Part shown: positions 34,501-40,964 of the stretch, in pieces
Numbering within the stretch: the stretch's first letter is position 1
How the letters are laid out: each line of letters starts with the position of its first letter
Assembly: GCA_900771325.1 (NCBI GenBank)
Contig: CAAGNN010000052.1
Location: forward strand, 14,803-78,802
Length of the DNA stretch: 64,000 nucleotides
From: Kiritimatiellia bacterium
Lineage (GTDB): Bacteria; Verrucomicrobiota; Kiritimatiellia; RFP12; DVOR01
Direction: 5' to 3'
Program-made: the position numbers and the translations under genes
The notes under the pieces: model-generated
Told to the model about the DNA's origin: nothing
The model's database searches: none
Seen by the model: the letters and a program-made list of their open reading frames with translations, nothing else

Positions 34501-34740
34501 GCCGCAAACGCCTCCTTCACCGTCACCGTGCCGGGAATGCCCGAACCCGAACCCGAGCCCGAACCCGAAGTCCCGCCGCCCCCGGCTGGCCCGCGCCAGG
34601 GCTCGCTCGAGGCGCTCTTGGGCCAAATGGGCCTTCCTCAGCAGCCGGCCGCGCCCGTTGCCCCCGCCGCCAAGGTTGGGCGCAACGACCCGTGCCCCTG
34701 CGGCTCGGGCAAGAAGTTCAAGAACTGCTGCGGCAAGTAA
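31579..34740 (+). CDS. secA: Preprotein translocase ATPase SecA
   Basis: 1053 residues; the motor that drives proteins through SecYEG. Walker A is MQTGEGKTLV (about 113-122), the DEAD-like box is VDEVDSILIDEART, the helicase motif VI region is GRCSRQGDPGASRFYLS, and the C-terminus ends in the SEC-C zinc motif DPCPCGSGKKFKNCCGK that binds SecB or the ribosome. A long Pro/Glu-rich linker (about 960-1010) separates the motor from the zinc tail. It is longer than E. coli SecA (901), as in several PVC and Bacteroidota members. The next gene starts 3 nt after the stop. Confidence 0.97.
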   Translation: MNLLKMLFGTKNQRDIRRLMPLVRRINALEEEYQALTEEALKAKTAAFRERFAKGETLDDLLPEAYAVVKNACRRLLGTTVQVCGHELTWNMLPFDVQLIGGIVLHQGKIAEMQTGEGKTLVATFPLYLNALSGGAAHLVTVNDYLARRDAQFMGHLFTYLGLTVGCIQNTMGPAERRAQYACDITYGTNSEFGFDYLRDNGMATDPAQVVQRGHAFAIVDEVDSILIDEARTPLIISGPSQRSASGEYVAQKPRVERVFREQTRICTQLLSEAKELIAKGENEGAMRKLYQVYHGTPKNKQFQHLIEEPAVRRLHEQVEAMMLTDMRKYEARDLKELLLFTIDEKTREVSLTDKGTKFISPDDPEMYVMPDLAGELAALEGKTGLSAEERVAERRAIQESFAAKSERLHVVDQLLRAYALYNRDEAYVVQDNKVLIVDEFTGRILPGRRWSEGLHQAVEAKEGVDIERETQTLATITIQNYFRLYSKLSGMTGTAETEATEFNDIYKLDVVAIPTNRPVRRIDGNDLIYKTQREKYRAIIDEVRAAHERGQPVLLGTVTVDTSEILSRMLRMAHIPHNVLNAKNHAMEAEIVAQAGQPGSVTIATNMAGRGTDIKLGEGVVWMSEEQIKDKRLTLDSVPKGERKTLRHLLEEKPCGLYVIASERHESRRIDRQLRGRCSRQGDPGASRFYLSLEDNLMRLFGSDRLAGMMTRLGLKEGEAIEHRWLNHTVERAQRKVEEQNFSIRKRTLQYDDVMNKQRAIIYGLRQEILMEPGAAHERILDIFNDAIADRCEALLPTPKDSDPIGLLEWMAHFPVLCTEAECRAWAGKPQEAAQALFARVEEAYNDKCAGEKPEALPMLERMVCLTAIDEEWQKFLAAMDDLRRSVSLRGYGQRDPLVEYKREAFEMFTELMGTIKEGIIRNAFTTTTNIEFYFAMRERASRKAQTVHQDLGNLTEAAPAPAQLEPAPAPKPAANASFTVTVPGMPEPEPEPEPEVPPPPAGPRQGSLEALLGQMGLPQQPAAPVAPAAKVGRNDPCPCGSGKKFKNCCGK

Positions 34741-34743
34741 GCG

Positions 34744-36606
34744 ATGGCCGAGGAGACTGCCCCCACCACGTCCACCCCGGAGGTGCGCTTCGCCAAAGAC
34801 CCCGCCGATAATGGCCTGGGGCTCGCGCAGCACACCTTCGTCCTCTTCCTCTCGATCGTCCTCTCGGTGGTCATCCACTTTGGCCTCGTCTTTTGGTTTG
34901 GCGAGCGGCCGATGGCGCTGACCCCGGCGCGCGAGAAGGCCCACATTACCCCCGAGAACCTCCCGCCGATGCGCATCGACACCTTCGTCCGCGAGGCGAA
35001 GCTCGAGCGCGCCGCCGCCGAGGAGGCCCCGGACATTGCCGGAGACGTGGCCGCCGCCGAGGCCAAGCTCCCCGAGGTCGCCGAAACCGCGCGTCTAGAT
35101 GCTCCCACCCTGCCGCCTTCGCCGCTCCCGCCCAGCCCCAACCCCGGGCTGGATATGACCCCGCCGGCCCCGGCGCTCTCCACGCTGCCGGAACTTTGGG
35201 CCCGCCAGGAGGTCGCCGCCATCCCCGAGACCGACTTCACCTCCGCCGTCAACCCCGAGCCGCGCTGGACGCTCGATGCCGAGTTGCCGCGCGTGGTCGA
35301 CGCGCCGGATTTGGCCGCTTCGGTGGAGTTTCTCCCCGCTGCGCCCGGTGCGCAACCGGGCTCGCTCCTGCCGCCGGTGGGCGGAGAGGGGGGCGTTGAG
35401 GCGCTGGCCCGCGAGGCCGAGCGGCGCCTGGCCGAGGCCGCCACCGCCACGCCCCCGCCAGTCGACCTGACCGAGGCCGCATCCACTCCCCCGCCCGCCG
35501 AGGAGGCCGTCAAGCTGGCCGAGGAGGCCATCCGCCGCGCCTCGACCCCCACCGTCGCGGCGGACGGCCAGATCTACCAATCGATTGACGATCGCCTGAG
35601 CCTAACGCTGACCTACTACGACCCGCCGTCCGACCCGGGCAACCGCTACTTCCGCCTGGAGATCCTCCGCAAGCCCGACAGCCCCCTCTCCGTGATGGGC
35701 AAGGATGTCGTCTTCGTCCAAGACATCTCCGGCTCGATTACCCGCGCCCGCCTGGCCGCCGCGAAGGAGGCAATGAAGAGCGCCCTCTTCAACACCCTGC
35801 GCGCCGGAGACCGCTTCAACATCTTCGCTTTCCGCGACGTCACCCTCGCCCCGTCGAGCTCGTGGATGGACTTCAACCCCGAGACGCGCGTCCGGGCCGA
35901 AACCTTCATCGACTCTCTGCGCAATCGCGGCAACACCGACCTCTTCCTCCTCCTGCAAGACCTCCGCTCGCTGCCGCGCGACCCCAAGCGCCCGCTCATC
36001 GCCATTGTCATCACCGATGGCGAGCCGACCACCGGCCTCACCGAGACAACCCGCATCATCGGCGAGTTCACCCGCCTGAACAAGGGCGACATCTCCGTTT
36101 ACGCTTTCGGCGCGAAGAAGCGCGACCCTTACTTCCTGGACATGCTCTGCTACGTCAACCGCGGCGAGAACACCGCCTCCTCCGGCAACCCCAACACTCT
36201 GGCCCGCGAGCTGACCCCGGTCTTTGAGTCCATCCGCAACCCGGTGATGCAGAATCTCTCCATCACCTTCCCCGCGGCCGGCGGCGGCGAGCTCCACCCG
36301 CGGATGCTCACTAACCTCTATGCCGACCGCACCCTGACCCTCTACGGCCGCGTCCCCCGCGCCACCGAAGCCCTCACCTGCCAGCTGCGCGGCGGCTCGG
36401 CCTCGGCCCCCTACGACGCACTCTTCACCTTCACCTTCGCCAAGGCCACGCGCGCCACGCTCGACCTCCGTCGCGCCTGGGCCGAGCGTGCCATGTTCGA
36501 CCTCCTGGCCGACTACGCCGAAAACCCCTCCCAGGCGCTCCTCGAGCGCATCGCCGCCTTCTCCAAAACCTACGGCGTCCCCAATCCCTACAAGCGCGAG
36601 CCCTAG
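34744..36606 (+). CDS. Membrane-anchored von Willebrand factor A domain protein
   Basis: 620 residues. A cytosolic N-terminus precedes one membrane helix (about 31-51, LFLSIVLSVVIHFGLVFWF), a layout seen in TonB-like proteins. A long Pro/Glu/Ala-rich spacer (about 55-270) follows. The VWA domain has an intact MIDAS start DISGS (327-331), with TDLFLLL and ITDGEPT as further loop residues. The C-terminal part resembles regions that follow VWA in VIT/VWA proteins. Ligand unknown. It follows secA by 3 nt and is probably co-transcribed. Confidence 0.82.
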   Translation: MAEETAPTTSTPEVRFAKDPADNGLGLAQHTFVLFLSIVLSVVIHFGLVFWFGERPMALTPAREKAHITPENLPPMRIDTFVREAKLERAAAEEAPDIAGDVAAAEAKLPEVAETARLDAPTLPPSPLPPSPNPGLDMTPPAPALSTLPELWARQEVAAIPETDFTSAVNPEPRWTLDAELPRVVDAPDLAASVEFLPAAPGAQPGSLLPPVGGEGGVEALAREAERRLAEAATATPPPVDLTEAASTPPPAEEAVKLAEEAIRRASTPTVAADGQIYQSIDDRLSLTLTYYDPPSDPGNRYFRLEILRKPDSPLSVMGKDVVFVQDISGSITRARLAAAKEAMKSALFNTLRAGDRFNIFAFRDVTLAPSSSWMDFNPETRVRAETFIDSLRNRGNTDLFLLLQDLRSLPRDPKRPLIAIVITDGEPTTGLTETTRIIGEFTRLNKGDISVYAFGAKKRDPYFLDMLCYVNRGENTASSGNPNTLARELTPVFESIRNPVMQNLSITFPAAGGGELHPRMLTNLYADRTLTLYGRVPRATEALTCQLRGGSASAPYDALFTFTFAKATRATLDLRRAWAERAMFDLLADYAENPSQALLERIAAFSKTYGVPNPYKREP

Positions 36607-36628
36607 CCGCGCAACGAAAGGCCCCCCA

Positions 36629-38002
36629 ATGAACAAAGCCGCCCTCGACTCCTGGTTTGAGCAGAACCGCGAGGCCATCCTCGCTGACTACTGCGAACTC
36701 CTCCGCTTCCCCACCATCGGCGCCGAGCGCGAGCACTTGCCCGACTGCACCGCCTGCGCCGAGTGGATCGCCCGCTTCCTCGGCTCGCTCGGCTTCACCA
36801 CCGAGCTCGTCAGCGCCTCGGCCGAGCTTCCCCCGGTCCTCATCGCCGAGCGCCCCGTCCCCAACGCCCCCCACACCGTCCTCCTTTACGGCCACTACGA
36901 CGTTCAGCCCGTCGACCCCATCGAGCTCTGGGAGACCCCGCCCTTCGAGCCGACCCTGCGCAATGGCCGCCTCTATGCCCGCGGCGCGCAGGACGACAAG
37001 GGCCAGTGGTTCGCCCTCCTCCAAGGTCTGCGCGCGGCCATCGCCGCCGGCGAGAGCCTCCCGGCCATCCGCATCGTCCTCGAGGGCCAGGAGGAGAGCG
37101 GCAGCGGTGCCTTGGCCGACCTGGCCTACGACCTGCGCAAGCGCCTGGCCGCCGACGTCCTGCTCGTGGCCGACACCGGCAAGGATCCCTCCGGCCGTCC
37201 GGCCATCGTCGCCGGCCTACGCGGCGTGCTCCACTTCACCGTCACCCTGCGCGGGCCGAAGTACGACCTCCATTCCGGCCAGCACGGCGGCATTGCCCCC
37301 AACCCCGCCCAAGGCATCGCCGAGCTCGTCGCCTCCCTCCACACCCCCGATGGCGCCATCGCCGTGGAGGGCTTCTGCGATGGTATCGTCGAGCCCACCG
37401 AGGCCGAGTTCGCCCTGGCCACCGAGCCGGGCTTTGACGAGAATGCCTACCGCGCCGAAGTCGGCGTTCTCCCCGTCGGCGGCGAGCGCGGGGTGCCGGC
37501 CATCGTCCGCAACGCCTTCCGCCCCACCGTCGAGGTTAACGGCATCCACGGCGGCTACGGCGGCCCCGGCTCCAAGACCGTCATCCCCACCCACGCCTTC
37601 GCCAAGCTCTCCTGCCGCCTGGTCCCCGGCCAGAACCCCGTCCACGTCTGGGAGTGCCTGAAAGCGCACTTCGAGCGCCACTGCCCGCGCGGCCTCACCC
37701 TCGAGCTCACCGAGCTCACCGGCTGCGAGCCCGGCTTCCGCCTCCCCATCGATAGCCCCGTCACTCGCATCGCCCACGACCTGCTCAACACCTTCGACCC
37801 CCGCGGCGCGGTCTTCACCTGGGAGGGCGCCTCCATCCCCATCGTGGCCAAGCTGCGCGACCTCACCGGTGCCGCGCCCCTCCTCGTCGGCTTCGGCACT
37901 CAGGAAGACCGCATCCACTGCCCCAACGAGTCCTTCTCCCTGGAGCAGTTCCGCGACGGGATGCGCTGGGGCGCGCAGATCTTCCCCGCCTTCGGGGCCT
38001 GA
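36629..38002 (+). CDS. M20 family metallopeptidase (dipeptidase)
   Basis: 457 residues, cytosolic zinc peptidase of the M20 family that hydrolyses dipeptides or acylated amino acids. Metal ligands and catalytic groups: YGHYDVQP (H89, D91), ARGAQDDKG (D122 or D123) and EGQEESGS (E155/E156); the dimerisation domain includes DLHSGQHGG. ATG 36629 is chosen because the family N-terminus begins there; the upstream extension overlaps the VWA gene. The stop TGA shares a base with the next ATG. Confidence 0.9.
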   Translation: MNKAALDSWFEQNREAILADYCELLRFPTIGAEREHLPDCTACAEWIARFLGSLGFTTELVSASAELPPVLIAERPVPNAPHTVLLYGHYDVQPVDPIELWETPPFEPTLRNGRLYARGAQDDKGQWFALLQGLRAAIAAGESLPAIRIVLEGQEESGSGALADLAYDLRKRLAADVLLVADTGKDPSGRPAIVAGLRGVLHFTVTLRGPKYDLHSGQHGGIAPNPAQGIAELVASLHTPDGAIAVEGFCDGIVEPTEAEFALATEPGFDENAYRAEVGVLPVGGERGVPAIVRNAFRPTVEVNGIHGGYGGPGSKTVIPTHAFAKLSCRLVPGQNPVHVWECLKAHFERHCPRGLTLELTELTGCEPGFRLPIDSPVTRIAHDLLNTFDPRGAVFTWEGASIPIVAKLRDLTGAAPLLVGFGTQEDRIHCPNESFSLEQFRDGMRWGAQIFPAFGA

Positions 38003-39147
38003 TGAGCCTTACCCTGCACATCGACGATGTGGGCTACGGCGGCGACGGCGTCGCCCGCACCGCTAGCCCCGTCACCTTCGTCCCCGGCGCCTTCACAGGC
38101 GAGACGGTCGAGGCGGAGATCGTGCAGCGCAAGCCCAACTTCGCCCGCGCCCGGCTCCTGCGCGTCCTCGAGCCCTCGCCCGAGCGCATTGCCCCCGAGG
38201 GCCCCGTCGTCCCGGGGATGGTCTATGCCGCCCTCGCCTACCCCGCCGAGGTCGAGCTCAAGCACCGCCAGCTCCAGACCCTCCTCACGCGCATTGGCCG
38301 CCTGGAGGAGCTCTCCTGCCTGCGCGCCCCCGTCCCCTCGCCCCTCGCCGCGCACTACCGCAATAAGCTCACCCTCCACTGGGATGGCCGCGCCCTCGGC
38401 TATATTGGCGACGACAACCGCACGGTCCTCGACACCCCCGCCTGCCCCCTCTCCCACCCCGCCATCAACGCCGCCCTCGCCCAGTTGCGCGCCGACCCCA
38501 AGCGCCTGCGCGCCCTCCGCCCGGGGAGTCGCGTCACCTTCCGCTGGACCGCGCACGACGGTGTCCGCCTCGGCCTAGGCAAGCCCCCCGCCGGCGAACT
38601 CACCGAGTCCCTCGCCGGCCTCACCCTCTCCGTGGCGGCCGACGCCTTCTTCCAGGTCAACCCCGCCGCCGCCGAACTCCTCCTCGCCGACTTCCGCGCC
38701 GCCGTGGCCACCCTCGCCCCCCGCCGCGCCCTCGACCTCTACTGCGGCTGCGGCCTCTTTGGCCTCGCCGCCGCCCAAGCCGGCGTGCGTAGCCTCTTCG
38801 GCCTAGAGACCACCCCCTCGGCCATTCGCTCGGCCCAGCGCAACGCCGCGCGCGCCGGGGTTGAGGCCGACTACCGTTGCGCCCCCGCCGAGAGCCTCCC
38901 AGAAGGCCTTCCCCCCGCCGATCTCTGGATCGTCGACCCGCCCCGCGACGGCCTCTCCGACCTCCTCCGCCAGCGCATCCTCCGCGACCTTCCCCCCGCC
39001 ATCGCCTACATCTCCTGCGGCCCGGACACCCTCGCCCGCGACCTCCGCGCCCTCGCCCCCGCCTACCGCCCCACCGCCATCCGCCTCTTCGATTTCTTCC
39101 CCCGCACCGCCCACTTCGAGACCCTCACCCTCCTCGCGCGAAGGTAG
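38002..39147 (+). CDS. TrmA/RlmD-type RNA uracil-C5 methyltransferase
   Basis: 381 residues: an N-terminal TRAM-like domain (about 1-56), a central domain and a Rossmann methyltransferase with DLYCGCGLFGL (245-255), the DPPRDGL loop (312-318), the catalytic Cys339 in YISCGPDT and Glu373. It should make m5U in rRNA or tRNA using SAM. Relatives usually hold a 4Fe-4S cluster through CxxxxxCGGC in the N-terminal half plus a later Cys; here the 66-85 segment has no Cys and only Cys148 (ACPLSHP) remains, so the cluster is probably lost. Target position unknown. Confidence 0.87.
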   Translation: MSLTLHIDDVGYGGDGVARTASPVTFVPGAFTGETVEAEIVQRKPNFARARLLRVLEPSPERIAPEGPVVPGMVYAALAYPAEVELKHRQLQTLLTRIGRLEELSCLRAPVPSPLAAHYRNKLTLHWDGRALGYIGDDNRTVLDTPACPLSHPAINAALAQLRADPKRLRALRPGSRVTFRWTAHDGVRLGLGKPPAGELTESLAGLTLSVAADAFFQVNPAAAELLLADFRAAVATLAPRRALDLYCGCGLFGLAAAQAGVRSLFGLETTPSAIRSAQRNAARAGVEADYRCAPAESLPEGLPPADLWIVDPPRDGLSDLLRQRILRDLPPAIAYISCGPDTLARDLRALAPAYRPTAIRLFDFFPRTAHFETLTLLARR

Positions 39148-39225
39148 CCATTAACGGCCCGCAGCGCGCTCGCCTGTCACAATCCATTCCCATAAACATC
39201 CGACCCCGGCCCGGGCTATTCTTTC

Positions 39226-39360
39226 GATAGACGATGGACGATAGACGAGCAGGCTGTCGCCGGAGGTGGAAAGCCCGGCCAATAGACAGCCACGCCCTCC
39301 GTCGCGGCACACGTGCTCACCGCTAGCCGCTAACCGCTAACCGTTGCGAGCGTAGCGAGC
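39226..39360 (+). repeat. Type D element
   Basis: Left arm of CGATAGA heptamers; core with TGTCGCCGGAGGTGGAAAG and CTCCGTCGCGG; right arm of CGCTAGC/CGCTAAC heptamers; ends with GCGAGCGTAGCGAGC. The core is shared with 39730-39870 and, in reverse, with 49733-49867. Here the two arms are of different heptamer classes. Confidence 0.75.
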
Positions 39361-39450
39361 CGGGGTTGCCCGTTCTGACGGGCCGCGTCCCCGCGGCCCA
39401 AGTAAGCCCCAGGCCGCCGGGGACGGCGGCCATCAGAACGGGCAACCCCG
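39361..39450. repeat. 90-bp inverted repeat with perfect 18-bp arms
   Basis: CGGGGTTGCCCGTTCTGA (39361-39378) and its exact reverse complement (39433-39450) enclose two smaller GC-rich palindromes. Bases 39367-39399 recur exactly in reverse at 45969-46001. No T-tract follows, so it does not look like an intrinsic terminator. Confidence 0.85.
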
Positions 39451-39453
39451 GGC

Positions 39454-39520
39454 GTTTTACATTTTTGTCTGCCCCGGGTTCACCTCGAGGTAGGCCCGGG
39501 TTGACCCTCGACCCGGGCCG
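39454..39520 (-). repeat. GTTTTACATTTTTGTC word and degenerate type A cores
   Basis: The AT-rich word GTTTTACATTTTTGTC at 39454-39469 is immediately followed by type A cores in reverse orientation (GCCCCGGGTT, GGCCCGGGTTG) and an inverted ACCCGGGCCG. The same 16-bp word precedes type A cores at 45740-45755. Confidence 0.7.
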
Positions 39521-39526
39521 AGGCCG

Positions 39527-39730
39527 ATAATTAACCCCACGGGGATAATTCAATTAAGCCCGTGGGGATAATTCAATTAAGCCCTGGGGGATAATTCAAT
39601 TAAGCCCGGGGCTTAATAGTTTCTCCGGCCGGGAGCGATAATTAACCCTAAGGGATAATTCAATTAACCCTTAGGGATAATTCAATTAAGCCTTAGGGAT
39701 AATTCCAATAACCCTGAGGGTTAATAATTC
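39527..39730 (-). repeat. Type B AT-rich palindrome array, copy 2
   Basis: Reverse complement of 9809-10013 with only scattered substitutions: same two blocks, same central spacer (here GTTTCTCCGGCCGGGAGCG) and the same order of cores. In both copies the element lies next to type A cores. Confidence 0.9.
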
Positions 39731-39870
39731 CGATAGGCGATAGACGATAGGCGGGAAGGCTGTCGCCGGAGGTGGAAAGCCCGGCCAATGGACTGCCAGT
39801 TGCTCCGTCGCGGTACGCGCGCTAACCGCTAGCCGCTAGCCGCTAACCGCTGCGAGCGCGACCCGCGGGC
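39730..39870 (+). repeat. Type D element
   Basis: CGATAGG heptamers, then AAGGCTGTCGCCGGAGGTGG, GCTCCGTCGCGGTACGCGCG and tandem CGCTAGC/CGCTAAC heptamers. Ends about 10 bp before the ncRNA promoter. Confidence 0.75.
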
Positions 39871-39881
39871 GAAAAAAGTGC

Positions 39882-39910
39882 TTGCATTTGGCGCGTGGGG
39901 GTGCTACACT
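39882..39910 (+). promoter_or_regulatory. Strong promoter of the candidate ncRNA
   Basis: TTGCAT (39882-39887), a 17-bp spacer and TACACT (39905-39910). The 14 bp around and before the -35 (GAAAAAAGTGCTTGCAT) and the TGCTACACT -10 region are almost identical to the tRNA-Asp promoter at 46193-46221. Confidence 0.8.
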
Positions 39911-39917
39911 ATGCGGC

Positions 39918-40058
39918 GTTCTTTGGGAGTTGTGGCACGACCCTCGCCGTTTCCACCCCATTCCCACCAGCGGCTCGGTCGTCTGAGTACCCCCACGCGA
40001 GACCCGCTCCCAAAGAACCTAATTTGCGCCTCCTACCGCAAGGTGGGAGGCGTTTTTT
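39918..40058 (+). ncRNA. Candidate structured small RNA, about 140 nt
   Basis: GTTCTTTGGGAG (39918-39929), which begins at the predicted transcription start, is perfectly complementary to CTCCCAAAGAAC (40007-40018). Inside, ACGACC...GCCG can pair with CGGC...GGTCGT, leaving a large internal bubble, and a GTGG/CCAC pairing is possible. A terminator ends the transcript at 40058. The rod with closing stem and internal bubble recalls 6S RNA, but I see no diagnostic 6S sequence and no SRP GGAAG/AGCAG core. A 69-codon frame across it lacks a ribosome site. It could also be a leader for the fumarase gene, though that gene has its own -10 box. Confidence 0.65.
40027..40058 (+). terminator. Rho-independent terminator of the candidate ncRNA
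   Basis: CGCCTCCTACC pairs with GGTGGGAGGCG (11 bp with one G-U) around a GCAA tetraloop, followed by six T residues. Confidence 0.92.
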
Positions 40059-40082
40059 GTGTCTGGGCCCGGGCGGATGTGG

Positions 40083-40088
40083 TATAGT
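40083..40088 (+). promoter_or_regulatory. -10 box of the fumarase-nadB operon
   Basis: TATAGT preceded by TGTGG. It ends 9 nt before the ATG at 40098, so the predicted start leaves a leader of about 3 nt or none, similar to the case at 15987. Confidence 0.45.
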
Positions 40089-40097
40089 AAGGGTGCT

Positions 40098-40952
40098 ATG
40101 GACATTGTAGAGCAGTTGTTGGAGTTGGTTCGGCGCGCGGCGTGCGAGCTGCCGGCGGATGTTGCCGAGGCGCTGGCGGCGGCCAAGGCGCGCGAAGCGG
40201 CCGAGGGCGCGCAGGGGATCCTGGGGACGCTGTGCCGGAATTGCGCCTTGGCGGCCGAGCAGTCGACCCCGATGTGCCAGGATACCGGCACGTTGACCTT
40301 CTTCTGGCGGGTTCCGGCGGGTTCGGCGCAGGGGCCGTTGGTGGCGGCGGCGAACGAGGCGGTGCGGCGGGCGACGGCGCGGGGGTGGCTGCGGAAGAAT
40401 ACGATCGAGGCGCTCTCCGGGCGGTCGGTCGATGACAATGTGGCCGAGCACATTCCGGTGCACCACTTCGAGGAGGCGGCGGTGGAGGCGCCCGAGGTGA
40501 CGCTGCTCTTGAAGGGCGGGGGGAGCGAGAATATGAGCTGCCAGTATTCGCTGCCGGATGCGCGGTTGGGCGCGGGGCGCGATTTGGCCGGGGTGCGCGC
40601 GTGCGTGCTCGATGCCGTGGCGCGGATTCAGGGGCAGGGGTGCGCGCCGGGGATTTTGGGGGTGTGCATTGGGGGCGACCGCGCGGAGGGCTACGCGATG
40701 GCCAAGCGCCAGCTGCTACGGCCGTTGGGCGAGGCCTCGCCGGTGGCCGAGCTCGCGGCACTGGAGGCGCGGCTCTTGGACGAGGCGAACAGCTTGGGGA
40801 TTGGGCCGATGGGGCTGGGGGGGCGGACGACGCTCCTGGGGGTGAAGGCGTGCGCGCTGACGCGGCTGCCGGCCTCCTTCTTCGTGACGATTGCCTATTG
40901 TTGCTGGGCGTGCCGGCGGCAGACGTGCCGTCTGGCGGTGGACCCGGCGTAA
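40098..40952 (+). CDS. Fumarate hydratase class I, alpha subunit (TtdA/FumA N-terminal type)
   Basis: 284 residues of the Fe-S hydro-lyase alpha family, which adds water to fumarate (or dehydrates tartrate) together with a beta subunit. Conserved parts: PMCQDTGTLTFFW, GGGSENMSCQY, GVCIGGDRAEGYAMAK, GIGPMGLGG and the C-terminal AYCCWACRRQT; cluster cysteines lie in the first and third. No beta gene is next to it: the following gene is nadB, 12 nt downstream. A beta subunit must be elsewhere for activity. Fumarase versus tartrate dehydratase cannot be decided here. Confidence 0.85.
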   Translation: MDIVEQLLELVRRAACELPADVAEALAAAKAREAAEGAQGILGTLCRNCALAAEQSTPMCQDTGTLTFFWRVPAGSAQGPLVAAANEAVRRATARGWLRKNTIEALSGRSVDDNVAEHIPVHHFEEAAVEAPEVTLLLKGGGSENMSCQYSLPDARLGAGRDLAGVRACVLDAVARIQGQGCAPGILGVCIGGDRAEGYAMAKRQLLRPLGEASPVAELAALEARLLDEANSLGIGPMGLGGRTTLLGVKACALTRLPASFFVTIAYCCWACRRQTCRLAVDPA

Positions 40953-40964
40953 GGGAGGCGGCCA

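Noticed and set aside
39918..40058. Signal recognition particle RNA or tmRNA
   Set aside because: No conserved SRP apical loop sequence (GGAAG with AGCAG partner) and no tRNA-like ends or tag reading frame.
39878..40110. Short open frames of about 70 codons over the candidate RNA
   Set aside because: They start inside the promoter, lack ribosome sites and end across the terminator stem; RNA structure explains the segment better.
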